Part shown: positions 27,291-35,014 of the stretch, in pieces
How the letters are laid out: every line of letters starts with the position of its first letter
Numbering within the stretch: position 1 is the first letter of the stretch
Source: Terriglobales bacterium
GTDB taxonomy: Bacteria > Acidobacteriota > Terriglobia > Terriglobales > Acidobacteriaceae
Reading direction: 5' to 3'
NCBI GenBank assembly: GCA_016185365.1
Contig: JACPNP010000002.1
Location: 1 to 50,372 of the forward strand
Length of the DNA stretch: 50,372 bases
The notes under the pieces: generated by a model
What the model saw: only the letters and a program-made list of their open reading frames with translations
Databases searched by the model: none
What the model was told of the DNA's origin: nothing
Translations under genes and position numbers: made by a program

Positions 27291-28373
27291 CTAGACGGTT
27301 CTCCACGCCACGTACAGGCTGGTGACGACGATATTGGCGATGGCCAGCGGCAACAGCACCTTCCAGCCGAACGCCATCAATTGGTCATAGCGGAAGCGCG
27401 GCAGCGTGCCGCGGATCCAGATGTAGACAAAAATGAACACGAAGATCTTGGCCGCGAACCAGAACACCGGCTCCAGCGCCGCCAGCAGCGGCGGCAGGGA
27501 ATACTTCACCAGTCCTTCCAGGGGGCTGTGCCACCCGCCGAAGAACAACAATGTGGCCACGCACGACGCCGTGAACATGTTGGCGTACTCGGCCATGAAG
27601 AACATGGCGAACTTCATGGCGCTGTACTCGGTGTGATAACCCGCCACCAGTTCCGTCTCCGCCTCCGGCAGATCGAAGGGAATGCGGTTGGTCTCCGCAT
27701 ACGCAGCGGTCAGATAAATGAAGAAAGCGATGAACTGCAGTCCCACGAACACGTTCCAATGCCAGAACGGCCCCGCTTGTGCGTCTACGATCTGCCGCAG
27801 GCTTAGCGAGCCGGAGAGCATGATCACGCCCACCAGCGAAAGCCCCAGCGAAAGCTCATAGCTCACCATTTGCGCCGAGGCTCGCAGCGAGCCGAGCAGG
27901 GAATACTTCGAATTCGACGACCACCCGGCCAGCGCGATGCCGTACACGCCGATCGACGTCACCGCCAGGATAATAAGCAGTCCTACGCCGGGGTCCATGA
28001 TGGAGCCGTCCGCGCGCACAAACCCTGAGATCTGCAGTGCGCCCAGCTTGCCCAGTTGGCTCACCGTCTCGCCGAACGGGATCACCGCCAGCGAAGTCAG
28101 TCCCAGCGCCACGGCAAGGAGCGGAGCCAATACAAATAACGGCTTGTTCACGCCCGGCGGCAGCATGTCTTCCTTCAGGATGAACTTCACGCCGTCGGCG
28201 ATGGGCTGCAGCAGGCCGAACGGACCCACCCGCGTGGGTCCCCAGCGATTCTGCATGCGTCCGATCAGCTTCCGCTCCAGCCAAACGGTGTAGGCCACTG
28301 CACCCAGCAGGACGTGGGTGATGACCACGATCTTGAGCAGCAGGAACGCGACGAATTTGAGTGTCTCGATCAT
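27291..28373 (-). CDS. nuoH: NADH-quinone oxidoreductase subunit H
   Basis: About 360 residues when started at MIETLKFVAFLLLK (ATG at 28371-28373); the frame stays open further upstream into a repeat arm. Blocks are WLERKLIGRMQNRWGPTRVG, the quinone-site region DLPEAETELVAGYHTEYSAM and the C-terminal IRGTLPRFRYDQLM. NuoH joins the membrane arm to the quinone cavity. The start codon has no clear Shine-Dalgarno and is abutted directly by the arm of a four-helix-bundle cassette. Confidence 0.95.
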   Translation of the reverse strand: MIETLKFVAFLLLKIVVITHVLLGAVAYTVWLERKLIGRMQNRWGPTRVGPFGLLQPIADGVKFILKEDMLPPGVNKPLFVLAPLLAVALGLTSLAVIPFGETVSQLGKLGALQISGFVRADGSIMDPGVGLLIILAVTSIGVYGIALAGWSSNSKYSLLGSLRASAQMVSYELSLGLSLVGVIMLSGSLSLRQIVDAQAGPFWHWNVFVGLQFIAFFIYLTAAYAETNRIPFDLPEAETELVAGYHTEYSAMKFAMFFMAEYANMFTASCVATLLFFGGWHSPLEGLVKYSLPPLLAALEPVFWFAAKIFVFIFVYIWIRGTLPRFRYDQLMAFGWKVLLPLAIANIVVTSLYVAWRTV

Positions 28374-28856
28374 TGATCCAATTTTCGGTCCCACGATCGG
28401 GTCATTGAGCGATCGGGAGATCGGGTGAGTGGAACCCTTAACGTCCCCGTGCCGTTCGTTGTGATGCGCCAAAGATTGCTGTCAACTCCTTGGCTTCGTT
28501 CAACAATGGCCCCAAGCGTTTTTCAGGCAAAGTGCCCGACTCGATCATCAACTCCAACCACAAGACACTTTCGTCCGCTTCTTCCACCACAATGCCGAGC
28601 TTGGCCACGAATTCCGGCTTCGAACGGGCCCGGCATACTGCGCGATAGTTTGCGGCCACCGAAGTTCCGCTCCGAAGGAGCTGCTTGCCAAGGACCTGGG
28701 CTTCCATCGACCTTGGCAATGCCTTGGTCAGCCGGATCACCCTTAAGGCGAACTTCTTGGTCCGTTCCCGCAGCTCTTCAGGCCTGCTCCTTACATCCAA
28801 GGTGACTTCCTCGCTTCGGGTGTTGCAATCGCCCAGTAACCCGATCACAAAATCAC
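28374..28856 (-). mobile_element. IVS-like cassette 1 between nuoG and nuoH (inverted-repeat arms plus four-helix-bundle ORF)
   Basis: The whole nuoG-nuoH spacer is occupied by this element. The inner arm blocks 28395-28416 and 28825-28846 are imperfect inverted repeats matching at 17 of 22 positions; four of the five mismatches are transitions, so most G-U pairs would still form in RNA. The arms start right at the nuoH start codon on one side and at the nuoG stop codon on the other. The layout copies that of 23S rRNA intervening sequences, which place an ORF in the loop of a long stem. No transposase is present. Confidence 0.65.
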
Positions 28857-28860
28857 TCAA
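28438..28860 (-). CDS. Four-helix-bundle protein (23S rRNA IVS family), copy 1
   Basis: The reading frame has 140 codons to its first possible start, a TTG at 28858-28860 that overlaps the nuoG stop. A second TTG at 28800, after GAGGAA, would give 120 residues and fits the family better. The core ELRERTKKFALRVIRLTKAL, LLRSGTSVAANYRAVCRAR and FVAKLGIVVEEADESVLWLE is that of PF05635 four-helix-bundle proteins, homologous to Avd of diversity-generating retroelements. These pack into pentameric, basic bundles; their function as lone genes is unknown. Copies 2 and 3 nearby are close paralogues. Confidence 0.85.
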   Translation of the reverse strand: MSDFVIGLLGDCNTRSEEVTLDVRSRPEELRERTKKFALRVIRLTKALPRSMEAQVLGKQLLRSGTSVAANYRAVCRARSKPEFVAKLGIVVEEADESVLWLELMIESGTLPEKRLGPLLNEAKELTAIFGASQRTARGR

Positions 28861-31235
28861 TCAGTCTCCACCTGCGTCGGATATCGTTTGCCTTCGTGTG
28901 CTTCCACCACGGAATTCAGCGTGTTCGAATAACGCCCGAGCGTTCCCGACGTGAACAGCGTGTCATTCGCCGGCCAGATCAGCTCCGGGTCCTGATGCGC
29001 GCCCTTGCCTTTGCCGGCGGTGTGCGTGGGCACATCATTCCCGGCGAACAGATTTAGGCGCGAGAATCCATATCCAGGCACCAATCGTTGGATCTCATCC
29101 AAAAGCGCCTGCGGATCGAACGGGCTGACCTTCGGCTCGATGCCCTGCGCCACCATCCAGATCGCATGACGGTCGGCTTCGCCGGATTGCGCGCCACGCG
29201 ATTGCCCCATGTCCGCTCGCGTGCCCCTGCCGAACGGGACCAGCGACTGCGGGGCCACGCCCATGCGGTCCGCGATGCGCACGATCAGTTCCAGGTCCGG
29301 CTTGGCCCCGGCGAAGTCGCCGGCCGGGCGGACGATCTGCAGATCGCCGTAGGTGTTGGTCATGGTGCCGGATTTTTCGTAGGCATTGGCCGCCGGAAGC
29401 ACCACATCCGCCATGGCCGCGGTCTCGGTCAGGAACATGTCTTGCACCACGAGGAAGCAGTTCTTCAATTCGCCCAACTGAACGTTGTAACGTGCCATCG
29501 GGTTCGCGCCGACAACGAACATCGCAGGAAGTTTGCCGGCTTTGGCCGCGTCCACCATTTTTTCCAGGTCCATGCCTGCGGACTTCGGAAGGGAAGCGCC
29601 ATACTCGGCGGCAAAATCTCCCGCGTCCGCAAGCGGCGTGAATCCAGGCAGCAGGTCCGGATACAGGCCCATGTCCGCCGCGCCGCGTGAGTTGGCGTAA
29701 TCACCCAGGCAGGCGAACTTCACGCCGGTGTGAGACATACCCAGCTTGACCAGTGTCTCCAGGTCCTTGCCGCGGACCTCCGCACCAAAAACAATCACCA
29801 GTTGATGTTCGCCGCGCAGCATCTCGCGCATGGCCATCAACTGCTCGCGGTTGGTGTGGCCGTTTGCAAGCGCGCTGGCCACGGCGTCGTCTCCGCCCAG
29901 GAACGCGATGAACTTACCGTAGCCATCCTTGGGGATGTGCGCATACGCCTTCGACTGGCGGCGCAGCTTCAGTCCCTCGTGATTCACGATGAACAGCTTG
30001 GCGCCGTGCAGCCGTACGTTGTTGCGGATGGCGGTGGCCAGCATCGGATGCTGGTGTGTGGGGTCGTTCCCGATCAGCAGGATGGCCGGCGTTTTTTCAA
30101 AGTCGCGCAGACTGGCCGCCATCTCCGGCTTTCCGGCGAGCGCCGCAGCAAAGGCGGGATAATCCGCCGTGCGATGGTGGTCGATGTTGTTCGTGCCCAG
30201 CACTGAGCGCGCGAACTTCTGCAGCAGGTAATTTTCTTCGTTGGTTGTCCGTGTGGAGCCGATCACACCGAATCCGGCGCCACCGTGCTGTTCTCTGATG
30301 GCATTGAATCGTTTTGCGATCGTGTCAAAGGCCTCGTCCCAGGTGGCCGGCTTCAGCTTGCCGTCCTTGCGCACCAGGGGCTGCTTGAGGCGGTCCGGAT
30401 GCTGCTGGAAGTCGAAGGCATAACGGCCCTTGATGCAGAGGAAATCGCCATTGATGCCGCTCTTGTCGCGGTTGTCGCCGCGCACGATCTCCATGCCGTT
30501 GTCCGCGCGGCGCACGCCCAGCGTGGTCTTGCAGCCGTCGCCACAGTGGGTGCAGACCGTGCCTACGTGGTTCATCTCCCACGGCCGGGTCTTGTAGCGA
30601 TAGGCGCCGCTGGTCAGCGCGCCCACCGGGCAGATGTCGATGCACTGGCCGCACTCCTCGCACTCCAGGTGGTCGCCCATATTGGGTGCGATCACGCTGT
30701 TCACGCCGCGGTTCTGCACGCCCAGCGCCCACACATCCATCACCTCGCCGCAGACGCGCACGCAGCGGTAGCACAGGATGCAGCGCGGACGGTCGAAAAA
30801 GACCACCGGCGACCACTGCTGCTCTTCCTTGTGCGCCTTGGCTTCCATGAAGCGCGACTCGGCCGCGCCGTAGGTGAAAGTCATGTCCTGTAACTCGCAC
30901 TCGCCGCCTGCATCGCAGACCGGGCAGTCCAGCGGATGGTTCCCCAGCAGGATCTCGATGGTCGCCTTGCGCGCCTGGCGCACCTCATCGCTCTCCGATG
31001 TGACCACCATGCCTTCCGCCACCGGCACCGTACACGCCGTCTGCAGCTTGGGCATCTTGTCAATGCGCACCACGCACATCCGGCACGCCGCCTGCAGCGA
31101 GAGTCCGGGGTAGTAGCAGAACGACGGGATCTCGATCCCCGACGCCTTGCAGGCATCAATGAGCAGCGTGCCCGCCGGCGCGGAGATCTTCTTGCCGTCC
31201 ACGGTCAGACTTACGAGTTGGGTATTCTCCACCAT
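28857..31235 (-). CDS. nuoG: NADH-quinone oxidoreductase subunit G
   Basis: A 792-residue subunit. An N-terminal [2Fe-2S] domain (C40, C51, C54, C68) is followed by the HPLDCPVC region, two [4Fe-4S] sites (CILCYRCVRVC and CEECGQCIDICPVG) and CTHCGDGC with a downstream FLCIKGR, which are the ligands of the off-path N7 cluster. A molybdopterin-oxidoreductase-like domain without cofactor fills the rest. It belongs to the NADH-oxidising arm. Its ATG directly abuts a 7-bp repeat array and has no good Shine-Dalgarno. Confidence 0.97.
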   Translation of the reverse strand: MVENTQLVSLTVDGKKISAPAGTLLIDACKASGIEIPSFCYYPGLSLQAACRMCVVRIDKMPKLQTACTVPVAEGMVVTSESDEVRQARKATIEILLGNHPLDCPVCDAGGECELQDMTFTYGAAESRFMEAKAHKEEQQWSPVVFFDRPRCILCYRCVRVCGEVMDVWALGVQNRGVNSVIAPNMGDHLECEECGQCIDICPVGALTSGAYRYKTRPWEMNHVGTVCTHCGDGCKTTLGVRRADNGMEIVRGDNRDKSGINGDFLCIKGRYAFDFQQHPDRLKQPLVRKDGKLKPATWDEAFDTIAKRFNAIREQHGGAGFGVIGSTRTTNEENYLLQKFARSVLGTNNIDHHRTADYPAFAAALAGKPEMAASLRDFEKTPAILLIGNDPTHQHPMLATAIRNNVRLHGAKLFIVNHEGLKLRRQSKAYAHIPKDGYGKFIAFLGGDDAVASALANGHTNREQLMAMREMLRGEHQLVIVFGAEVRGKDLETLVKLGMSHTGVKFACLGDYANSRGAADMGLYPDLLPGFTPLADAGDFAAEYGASLPKSAGMDLEKMVDAAKAGKLPAMFVVGANPMARYNVQLGELKNCFLVVQDMFLTETAAMADVVLPAANAYEKSGTMTNTYGDLQIVRPAGDFAGAKPDLELIVRIADRMGVAPQSLVPFGRGTRADMGQSRGAQSGEADRHAIWMVAQGIEPKVSPFDPQALLDEIQRLVPGYGFSRLNLFAGNDVPTHTAGKGKGAHQDPELIWPANDTLFTSGTLGRYSNTLNSVVEAHEGKRYPTQVETD

Positions 31236-31272
31236 GATTCAGTCTCAATGCTCACTGCTCATTGCTCAAAGC
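31236..31272 (-). repeat. Heptad tandem array filling the nuoF-nuoG spacer
   Basis: Read on the minus strand, the bases just before the nuoG start form a 7-bp array: TGAGCAA, TGAGCAG, TGAGCAT, TGAGACT. The array fills most of the 43-bp spacer between the nuoF stop and the nuoG start. Confidence 0.7.
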
Positions 31273-31278
31273 TGCTCT

Positions 31279-32595
31279 TCATGCCAACGCCGGCTCCGGC
31301 CACACCCGGCTCTCATACGGACACGGCTTGCCGTGCAGATGATCTTCAAATTCATTGCGCCATTTCTTGACGATAGACATGGTCGGGATGGCAGCCGCAT
31401 CGCCCAGCGGGCAGAACGTCCGCCCCAGCATGTTCTGCGACAGATAAAGGATGTTGTCGATGTCCTTGTCCACGCCGCCGCCCGCATGGAATCGCGTGAG
31501 CGTCTTTTTCAGCCAGTCCGTGCCTTCGCGGCAAGGGATACACCATCCGCAGCTCTCATGTTGGTAGAACTTCATGATGCGCAGCGCGAAGTTCACCATG
31601 CAGGTGTCTTCGTCCAGCACCACCACCCCGCCTGAACCCAGGAACTCGCCGCGCGCGCTGAAGGAATCGAAATCGCAGTTGATCCCGTCTGCCTCGTCGG
31701 GAGTGAGCAGGAATGTGGAGGATCCGCCCGGGACCACCGCTTTCAGCTTCTTGCCGCCGGGAATGCCGCCGCCGACTTCGTAAATAAGCTTCTTCATCGG
31801 GTAGCCGAGCGGCAGCTCATACACGCCGGGCTTGTTCACGTGCCCGCTGAGGCAGAACAGGCGAGTGCCGCCGTTCTTCGGCGGGCCGTAACTGGCGTAC
31901 TTCGCGCCGCCCATCTCGATGATGTGGGGGATGGCGGCGATGGTCTCCACATTATTGATGACCGTGGGTCCGCCCCAAAGGCCGACCACGGCCGGGAACG
32001 GCGGGCGGATACGCGGGATGCCGCGCTTGCCTTCCAGGGACTCCATCAGCGCTGATTCTTCGCCGACCTCATAGGCGCCCGCGCCCGTGTGCCAATACAC
32101 CTCGAAGTCCACATCACTGCCACAGATTTTCTTGCCGACGAATCCCTTGGCCCGTGCCTCGTCCAATGCCTTGCGCAGGATGTCCACCAGATAGCGATAC
32201 TCGCCGCGGACGTATATGAAGCCTTGTCGCGCGCCCACAGCCAATCCAGCGATCAACACCCCCTCGATCACGGCGTGCGGGTCGTGCTCCAGGATCAGGC
32301 GGTCTTTGCAGGTGCCTGGCTCGGATTCATCACCGTTCACCAGGATGTATTTCGGCTTGGCCGATTCCTTGGGAACGAAGCTCCACTTCATGCCGGTGGG
32401 GAAGCCGGCTCCGCCCCGGCCACGCAGGGCCGAGGTCTTGACCTCATTGATGATCTCGTCCGGCTTCATCCCCAGCGCCTTGCGCAGGGACTGGTAGCCG
32501 CCCAGCGCGAGATACGTCTCGATGCCGGCCGCGCCCTTGCCGAACCGCTGCGAGATCACGCGTACTTCGTCGGGATGTTGGACTAGATCTGCCAT
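31279..32595 (-). CDS. nuoF: NADH-quinone oxidoreductase subunit F
   Basis: A 438-residue flavoprotein. FMN and NADH are held by SALRGRGGAGFPTGMKW and YILVNGDESEPGTCKDR. The N3 [4Fe-4S] cluster ligands are in ESCGWCIPCREGTDWL plus a later Cys in NMLGRTFCPLGD. It is the NADH entry point of complex I. The start codon is immediately preceded by the arm of cassette 2 (ATATCACAA-ATG), without a Shine-Dalgarno sequence. Confidence 0.97.
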   Translation of the reverse strand: MADLVQHPDEVRVISQRFGKGAAGIETYLALGGYQSLRKALGMKPDEIINEVKTSALRGRGGAGFPTGMKWSFVPKESAKPKYILVNGDESEPGTCKDRLILEHDPHAVIEGVLIAGLAVGARQGFIYVRGEYRYLVDILRKALDEARAKGFVGKKICGSDVDFEVYWHTGAGAYEVGEESALMESLEGKRGIPRIRPPFPAVVGLWGGPTVINNVETIAAIPHIIEMGGAKYASYGPPKNGGTRLFCLSGHVNKPGVYELPLGYPMKKLIYEVGGGIPGGKKLKAVVPGGSSTFLLTPDEADGINCDFDSFSARGEFLGSGGVVVLDEDTCMVNFALRIMKFYQHESCGWCIPCREGTDWLKKTLTRFHAGGGVDKDIDNILYLSQNMLGRTFCPLGDAAAIPTMSIVKKWRNEFEDHLHGKPCPYESRVWPEPALA

Positions 32596-33015
32596 TTGTG
32601 ATATCTGAATTGCGATTTGTGAATCAACAAATCATTGCTTTGAGCTTTGACGGGCGGCCACAAATATCCGCGTGAGTTCTTCCGCTTCCTGCAACAAACC
32701 CTCCAGCCTCTTAGGTCTTACAATCTCACCTTCGACTAAGAGTTCAAGCCAATACATTGTTTCATCCGCTTCTTCGATCACAATCCCCAACTTGGCGATA
32801 AATTCTGCCCGCGATCGAGCCCGGCACGCCGCTCGATAATTGGCTCCGATAGACGTCCCCGAACGCAGGATCTGACGGCCAATCACTTGTGCATCCGTTG
32901 CTTTCGGCAATGCTCTTGTCAGCCGTATGATTCGTATCGCGAATTTCTTCGTTCTCTGCCGCAACTGCTCCGGTGTCATGTCTAAATCACAAATCGCAAA
33001 TCAGAGATCACCAAT
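32594..33015 (-). mobile_element. IVS-like cassette 2 between nuoE and nuoF (clearest copy)
   Basis: Two 31-bp arms, 32594-32624 and 32985-33015, are inverted repeats of each other with 27 of 31 positions matching. They enclose a four-helix-bundle ORF and little else. One arm overlaps the nuoF start codon; the other lies 14 bp after the nuoE stop. In the polycistronic mRNA the arms would form a long stem like that of a 23S rRNA intervening sequence. Confidence 0.75.
32632..32979 (-). CDS. Four-helix-bundle protein (23S rRNA IVS family), copy 2
   Basis: A complete 115-residue protein starting at ATG 32979 (MTPEQLRQRTKKFAIRIIR). It contains all four predicted helices and the family motifs LRSGTSIGANYRAACRAR and FIAKLGIVIEEADETMYWLE, and ends in EELTRIFVAARQS. 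Roughly two thirds of positions match copy 1 by eye. The surface is rich in Arg/Lys, in keeping with RNA or DNA binding reported for the family. It is transcribed with the nuo genes but has no evident link to complex I. No reverse transcriptase or variable repeat is nearby, so it is not part of a retroelement here. Confidence 0.92.
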   Translation of the reverse strand: MTPEQLRQRTKKFAIRIIRLTRALPKATDAQVIGRQILRSGTSIGANYRAACRARSRAEFIAKLGIVIEEADETMYWLELLVEGEIVRPKRLEGLLQEAEELTRIFVAARQSSKQ

Positions 33016-33029
33016 ACAATGAACCGCGG

Positions 33030-33506
33030 TCACTTCCGATTACGATAGTCCTCCAACACTTTATCCATCTTTCCGGGTGTCAAGTTCTCGTGGAAGTCAT
33101 AGTTGACCTGCACCGCCGGCGCCCAGCTGCACGCCCCGATGCACTCCACCTCTTCCAGTGAGAACACGCCATCGGCCGTGGTCTGCTTGTGACCGATGCC
33201 GAGCTTGTGCTTGCAGTGCTCGTAGATCTCGTCCCCGCCGCGCAACTGGCAACTGATATTGGTGCAGACCTGCACATGGAACTTGCCCATGGGTTTGGTG
33301 CGCAGCATGGAGTAGTAACTGATGACGTTGCGCACTTCCAGTTCGGTCAGTTCGGTCTTTTTCGCCAGATAGGCGATGGCCTCATCCGTCAGGCAGCCGA
33401 GTTCGTCCTGGGTATAGAGCAACATGGGCACCAGGAACGACCGCTTGGTCGGATACTCAGGCATCTTCTCGGTGAAGAAACGGTCGAGTTTTTCGGAAAT
33501 TACCAT
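33030..33506 (-). CDS. nuoE: NADH-quinone oxidoreductase subunit E
   Basis: A 158-residue thioredoxin-like [2Fe-2S] subunit, started at MVISEKLDRFFTEKMPEY. Cluster N1a ligands are in QVCTNISCQLRGG and VECIGACSWAPAV. YTQDELGCLTDEAIAYLA is the usual N-terminal helix block. It partners NuoF in the NADH module. The ATG sits directly on the arm of the truncated cassette 3 and has no Shine-Dalgarno. Confidence 0.95.
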   Translation of the reverse strand: MVISEKLDRFFTEKMPEYPTKRSFLVPMLLYTQDELGCLTDEAIAYLAKKTELTELEVRNVISYYSMLRTKPMGKFHVQVCTNISCQLRGGDEIYEHCKHKLGIGHKQTTADGVFSLEEVECIGACSWAPAVQVNYDFHENLTPGKMDKVLEDYRNRK

Positions 33507-33774
33507 TGCAATTTGAAAACTTCGAAATTGCAGATCTACAATAAACTGTTTCGTCACATTCTTCAAGCACGATCCCCAGCTTGGCCACAAACTCCGCTTT
33601 TGACCGGGCCCGGCAGGCAGCCCGGTAATTCGCCCCTACCGATGTGCCGCAACGCAAGAGCTGCTTTCCAACGACCTGTGCGGCAGTCCCATGCGGTAAT
33701 GCTTGGAACAACTTTATGATCCGAACCGCGAATGCTTTCGTCCGCTTCCGGAGTTCCTCGGATTTCGCATTCAA
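33457..33774 (-). pseudogene. Truncated four-helix-bundle gene (IVS family), copy 3
   Basis: From a possible TTG at 33774 the frame encodes SEELRKRTKAFAVRIIKL, LLRCGTSVGANYRAACRAR and FVAKLGIVLEECDETVY, clearly paralogous to copies 1 and 2. Homology stops at about 33541, where the fourth helix (WLEL...) should begin. The frame then runs through the repeat arm and into nuoE out of frame until 33457. About 40 C-terminal residues are missing, so the protein is probably not functional. No good start codon or Shine-Dalgarno is seen. Confidence 0.8.
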
Positions 33775-33807
33775 ATCTGCAATTCTCCGATCTGCAATCT
33801 GCAATTC
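33505..33807 (-). mobile_element. IVS-like cassette 3 between nuoD and nuoE, internally deleted
   Basis: Outer segments 33505-33538 and 33770-33807 still resemble inverted arms: both contain ATTGCA and GAAATTGCAGATCT/GAGAATTGCAGATTT blocks read inwards. Between them lies the truncated ORF. The deletion removed the sequence from the conserved Trp codon to the arm. The element spans from the nuoD stop to the nuoE start. Confidence 0.6.
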
Positions 33808-33808
33808 T

Positions 33809-35014
33809 CTACCGGTCGATCTCCCCCAGCACGATATCAATGCTCCCGATCGCCGCCACCACGTCCGCCAGTAGCTTGCCGATGCACATCTTTTCCAGGG
33901 CTTGAAGATTGGCATACGACGGCGAGCGCATGTGCACGCGCAGCGGCTTGGCTGTTCCATCGCTGACCACGTAATAGCCCATCTCGCCCCGCGGCGATTC
34001 CACCGCCTGATAGACCTCGCCCGCCGGCACCGCAAATCCTTCTGTCACGATTTTGAAGTGATAGATCAAGGCTTCCATCTGGGTCTTCATCTTCTCGCGG
34101 TCCGGAAGCACGACTTTGGGCGCGTCCGCCTTCACCGGACCTTCCGGCAACGAATCCAGCGCCTGCTTCACGATGCCGATGGACTCGCGCAACTCCGCCA
34201 CACGCACCAGATACCGCGCATAGACATCGCCTTCTGTTCGCACCGGTACGTTGAACTTGAAATTCTCATAGCCGGTGTAGGGCATGTCACGCCGGAGATC
34301 GAAATCCACGCCCGAGCCGCGCAGCGACGGCCCCGTCACGCCCAGGGCGATACCGTCATCCGCGCTGAGGTGGGCCACGCCGATGGTACGTTCTTTCCAG
34401 ATGGGGTTGCTCGTCAGCAGGCCCTCATACTCATCCACTCGCTCCGGGAAAATGGTGGCGAACTTGCGCACCCGATCATAGAAATCCAGCGGCGGCTCCA
34501 GCGCCAGCCCGCCGATGCGGAAATACGAGGTCATCATCCGCTGCCCGGCCACGTTCTCAAAGATGCGCAGGATCTCTTCCCGCTCGCGGAAGCAATAGAG
34601 GAACGCGGTCATCGCGCCCATGTCCAGCGCGTGAGTGCCCAGCCACACCAGATGGCTGGCGATGCGCGTCAGCTCGGACAACATCACCCGGGTCCACTGC
34701 GCCTTGGCCGGGATCTCCAGTTGCAGGAGTTTTTCCACCGCCAGGCAGTAGGTCAGGTTGTTGATCATGGGGCAGAGGTAATCGATGCGGTCGGTGAGCG
34801 GCACCACCTGCTGGTAGAACTTGGCTTCGCAGGTCTTCTCGATGCCCGTATGCAGGAAGCCGATGTCCGGCACCATGCGTACCACGCGCTCGCCGTCGAT
34901 CTCCAGCAGCAGGCGGAGCACCCCGTGCGTGGACGGGTGCTGCGGCCCCATGTTGAGGATCATGGTCTTGTCCGGCGTGAATTCCGCCGAGGCGACGTAG
35001 TTCATGTGGCCCAT
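33809..35014 (-). CDS. nuoD: NADH-quinone oxidoreductase subunit D
   Basis: A 401-residue 49-kDa-type subunit started at MGHMNYVASAEFTPDK. This ATG overlaps the nuoC stop by one base (TAATG), and GGAGGG lies nine bases upstream. The quinone-pocket segment NMGPQHPSTHGVLRLLLEIDGE and the GPSLRGSGVDFDLRRD and C-terminal DIVLGEIDR blocks are intact. NuoC and NuoD are separate here, not fused as in E. coli. It forms the quinone-binding site together with NuoB, which is not encoded in this cluster. Confidence 0.97.
   Translation of the reverse strand: MGHMNYVASAEFTPDKTMILNMGPQHPSTHGVLRLLLEIDGERVVRMVPDIGFLHTGIEKTCEAKFYQQVVPLTDRIDYLCPMINNLTYCLAVEKLLQLEIPAKAQWTRVMLSELTRIASHLVWLGTHALDMGAMTAFLYCFREREEILRIFENVAGQRMMTSYFRIGGLALEPPLDFYDRVRKFATIFPERVDEYEGLLTSNPIWKERTIGVAHLSADDGIALGVTGPSLRGSGVDFDLRRDMPYTGYENFKFNVPVRTEGDVYARYLVRVAELRESIGIVKQALDSLPEGPVKADAPKVVLPDREKMKTQMEALIYHFKIVTEGFAVPAGEVYQAVESPRGEMGYYVVSDGTAKPLRVHMRSPSYANLQALEKMCIGKLLADVVAAIGSIDIVLGEIDR

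Noticed and set aside
28438..33774. Four-helix-bundle genes considered as Avd of a diversity-generating retroelement
   Set aside because: No reverse transcriptase, template repeat or variable-repeat target gene is present; each copy has its own inverted arms instead.
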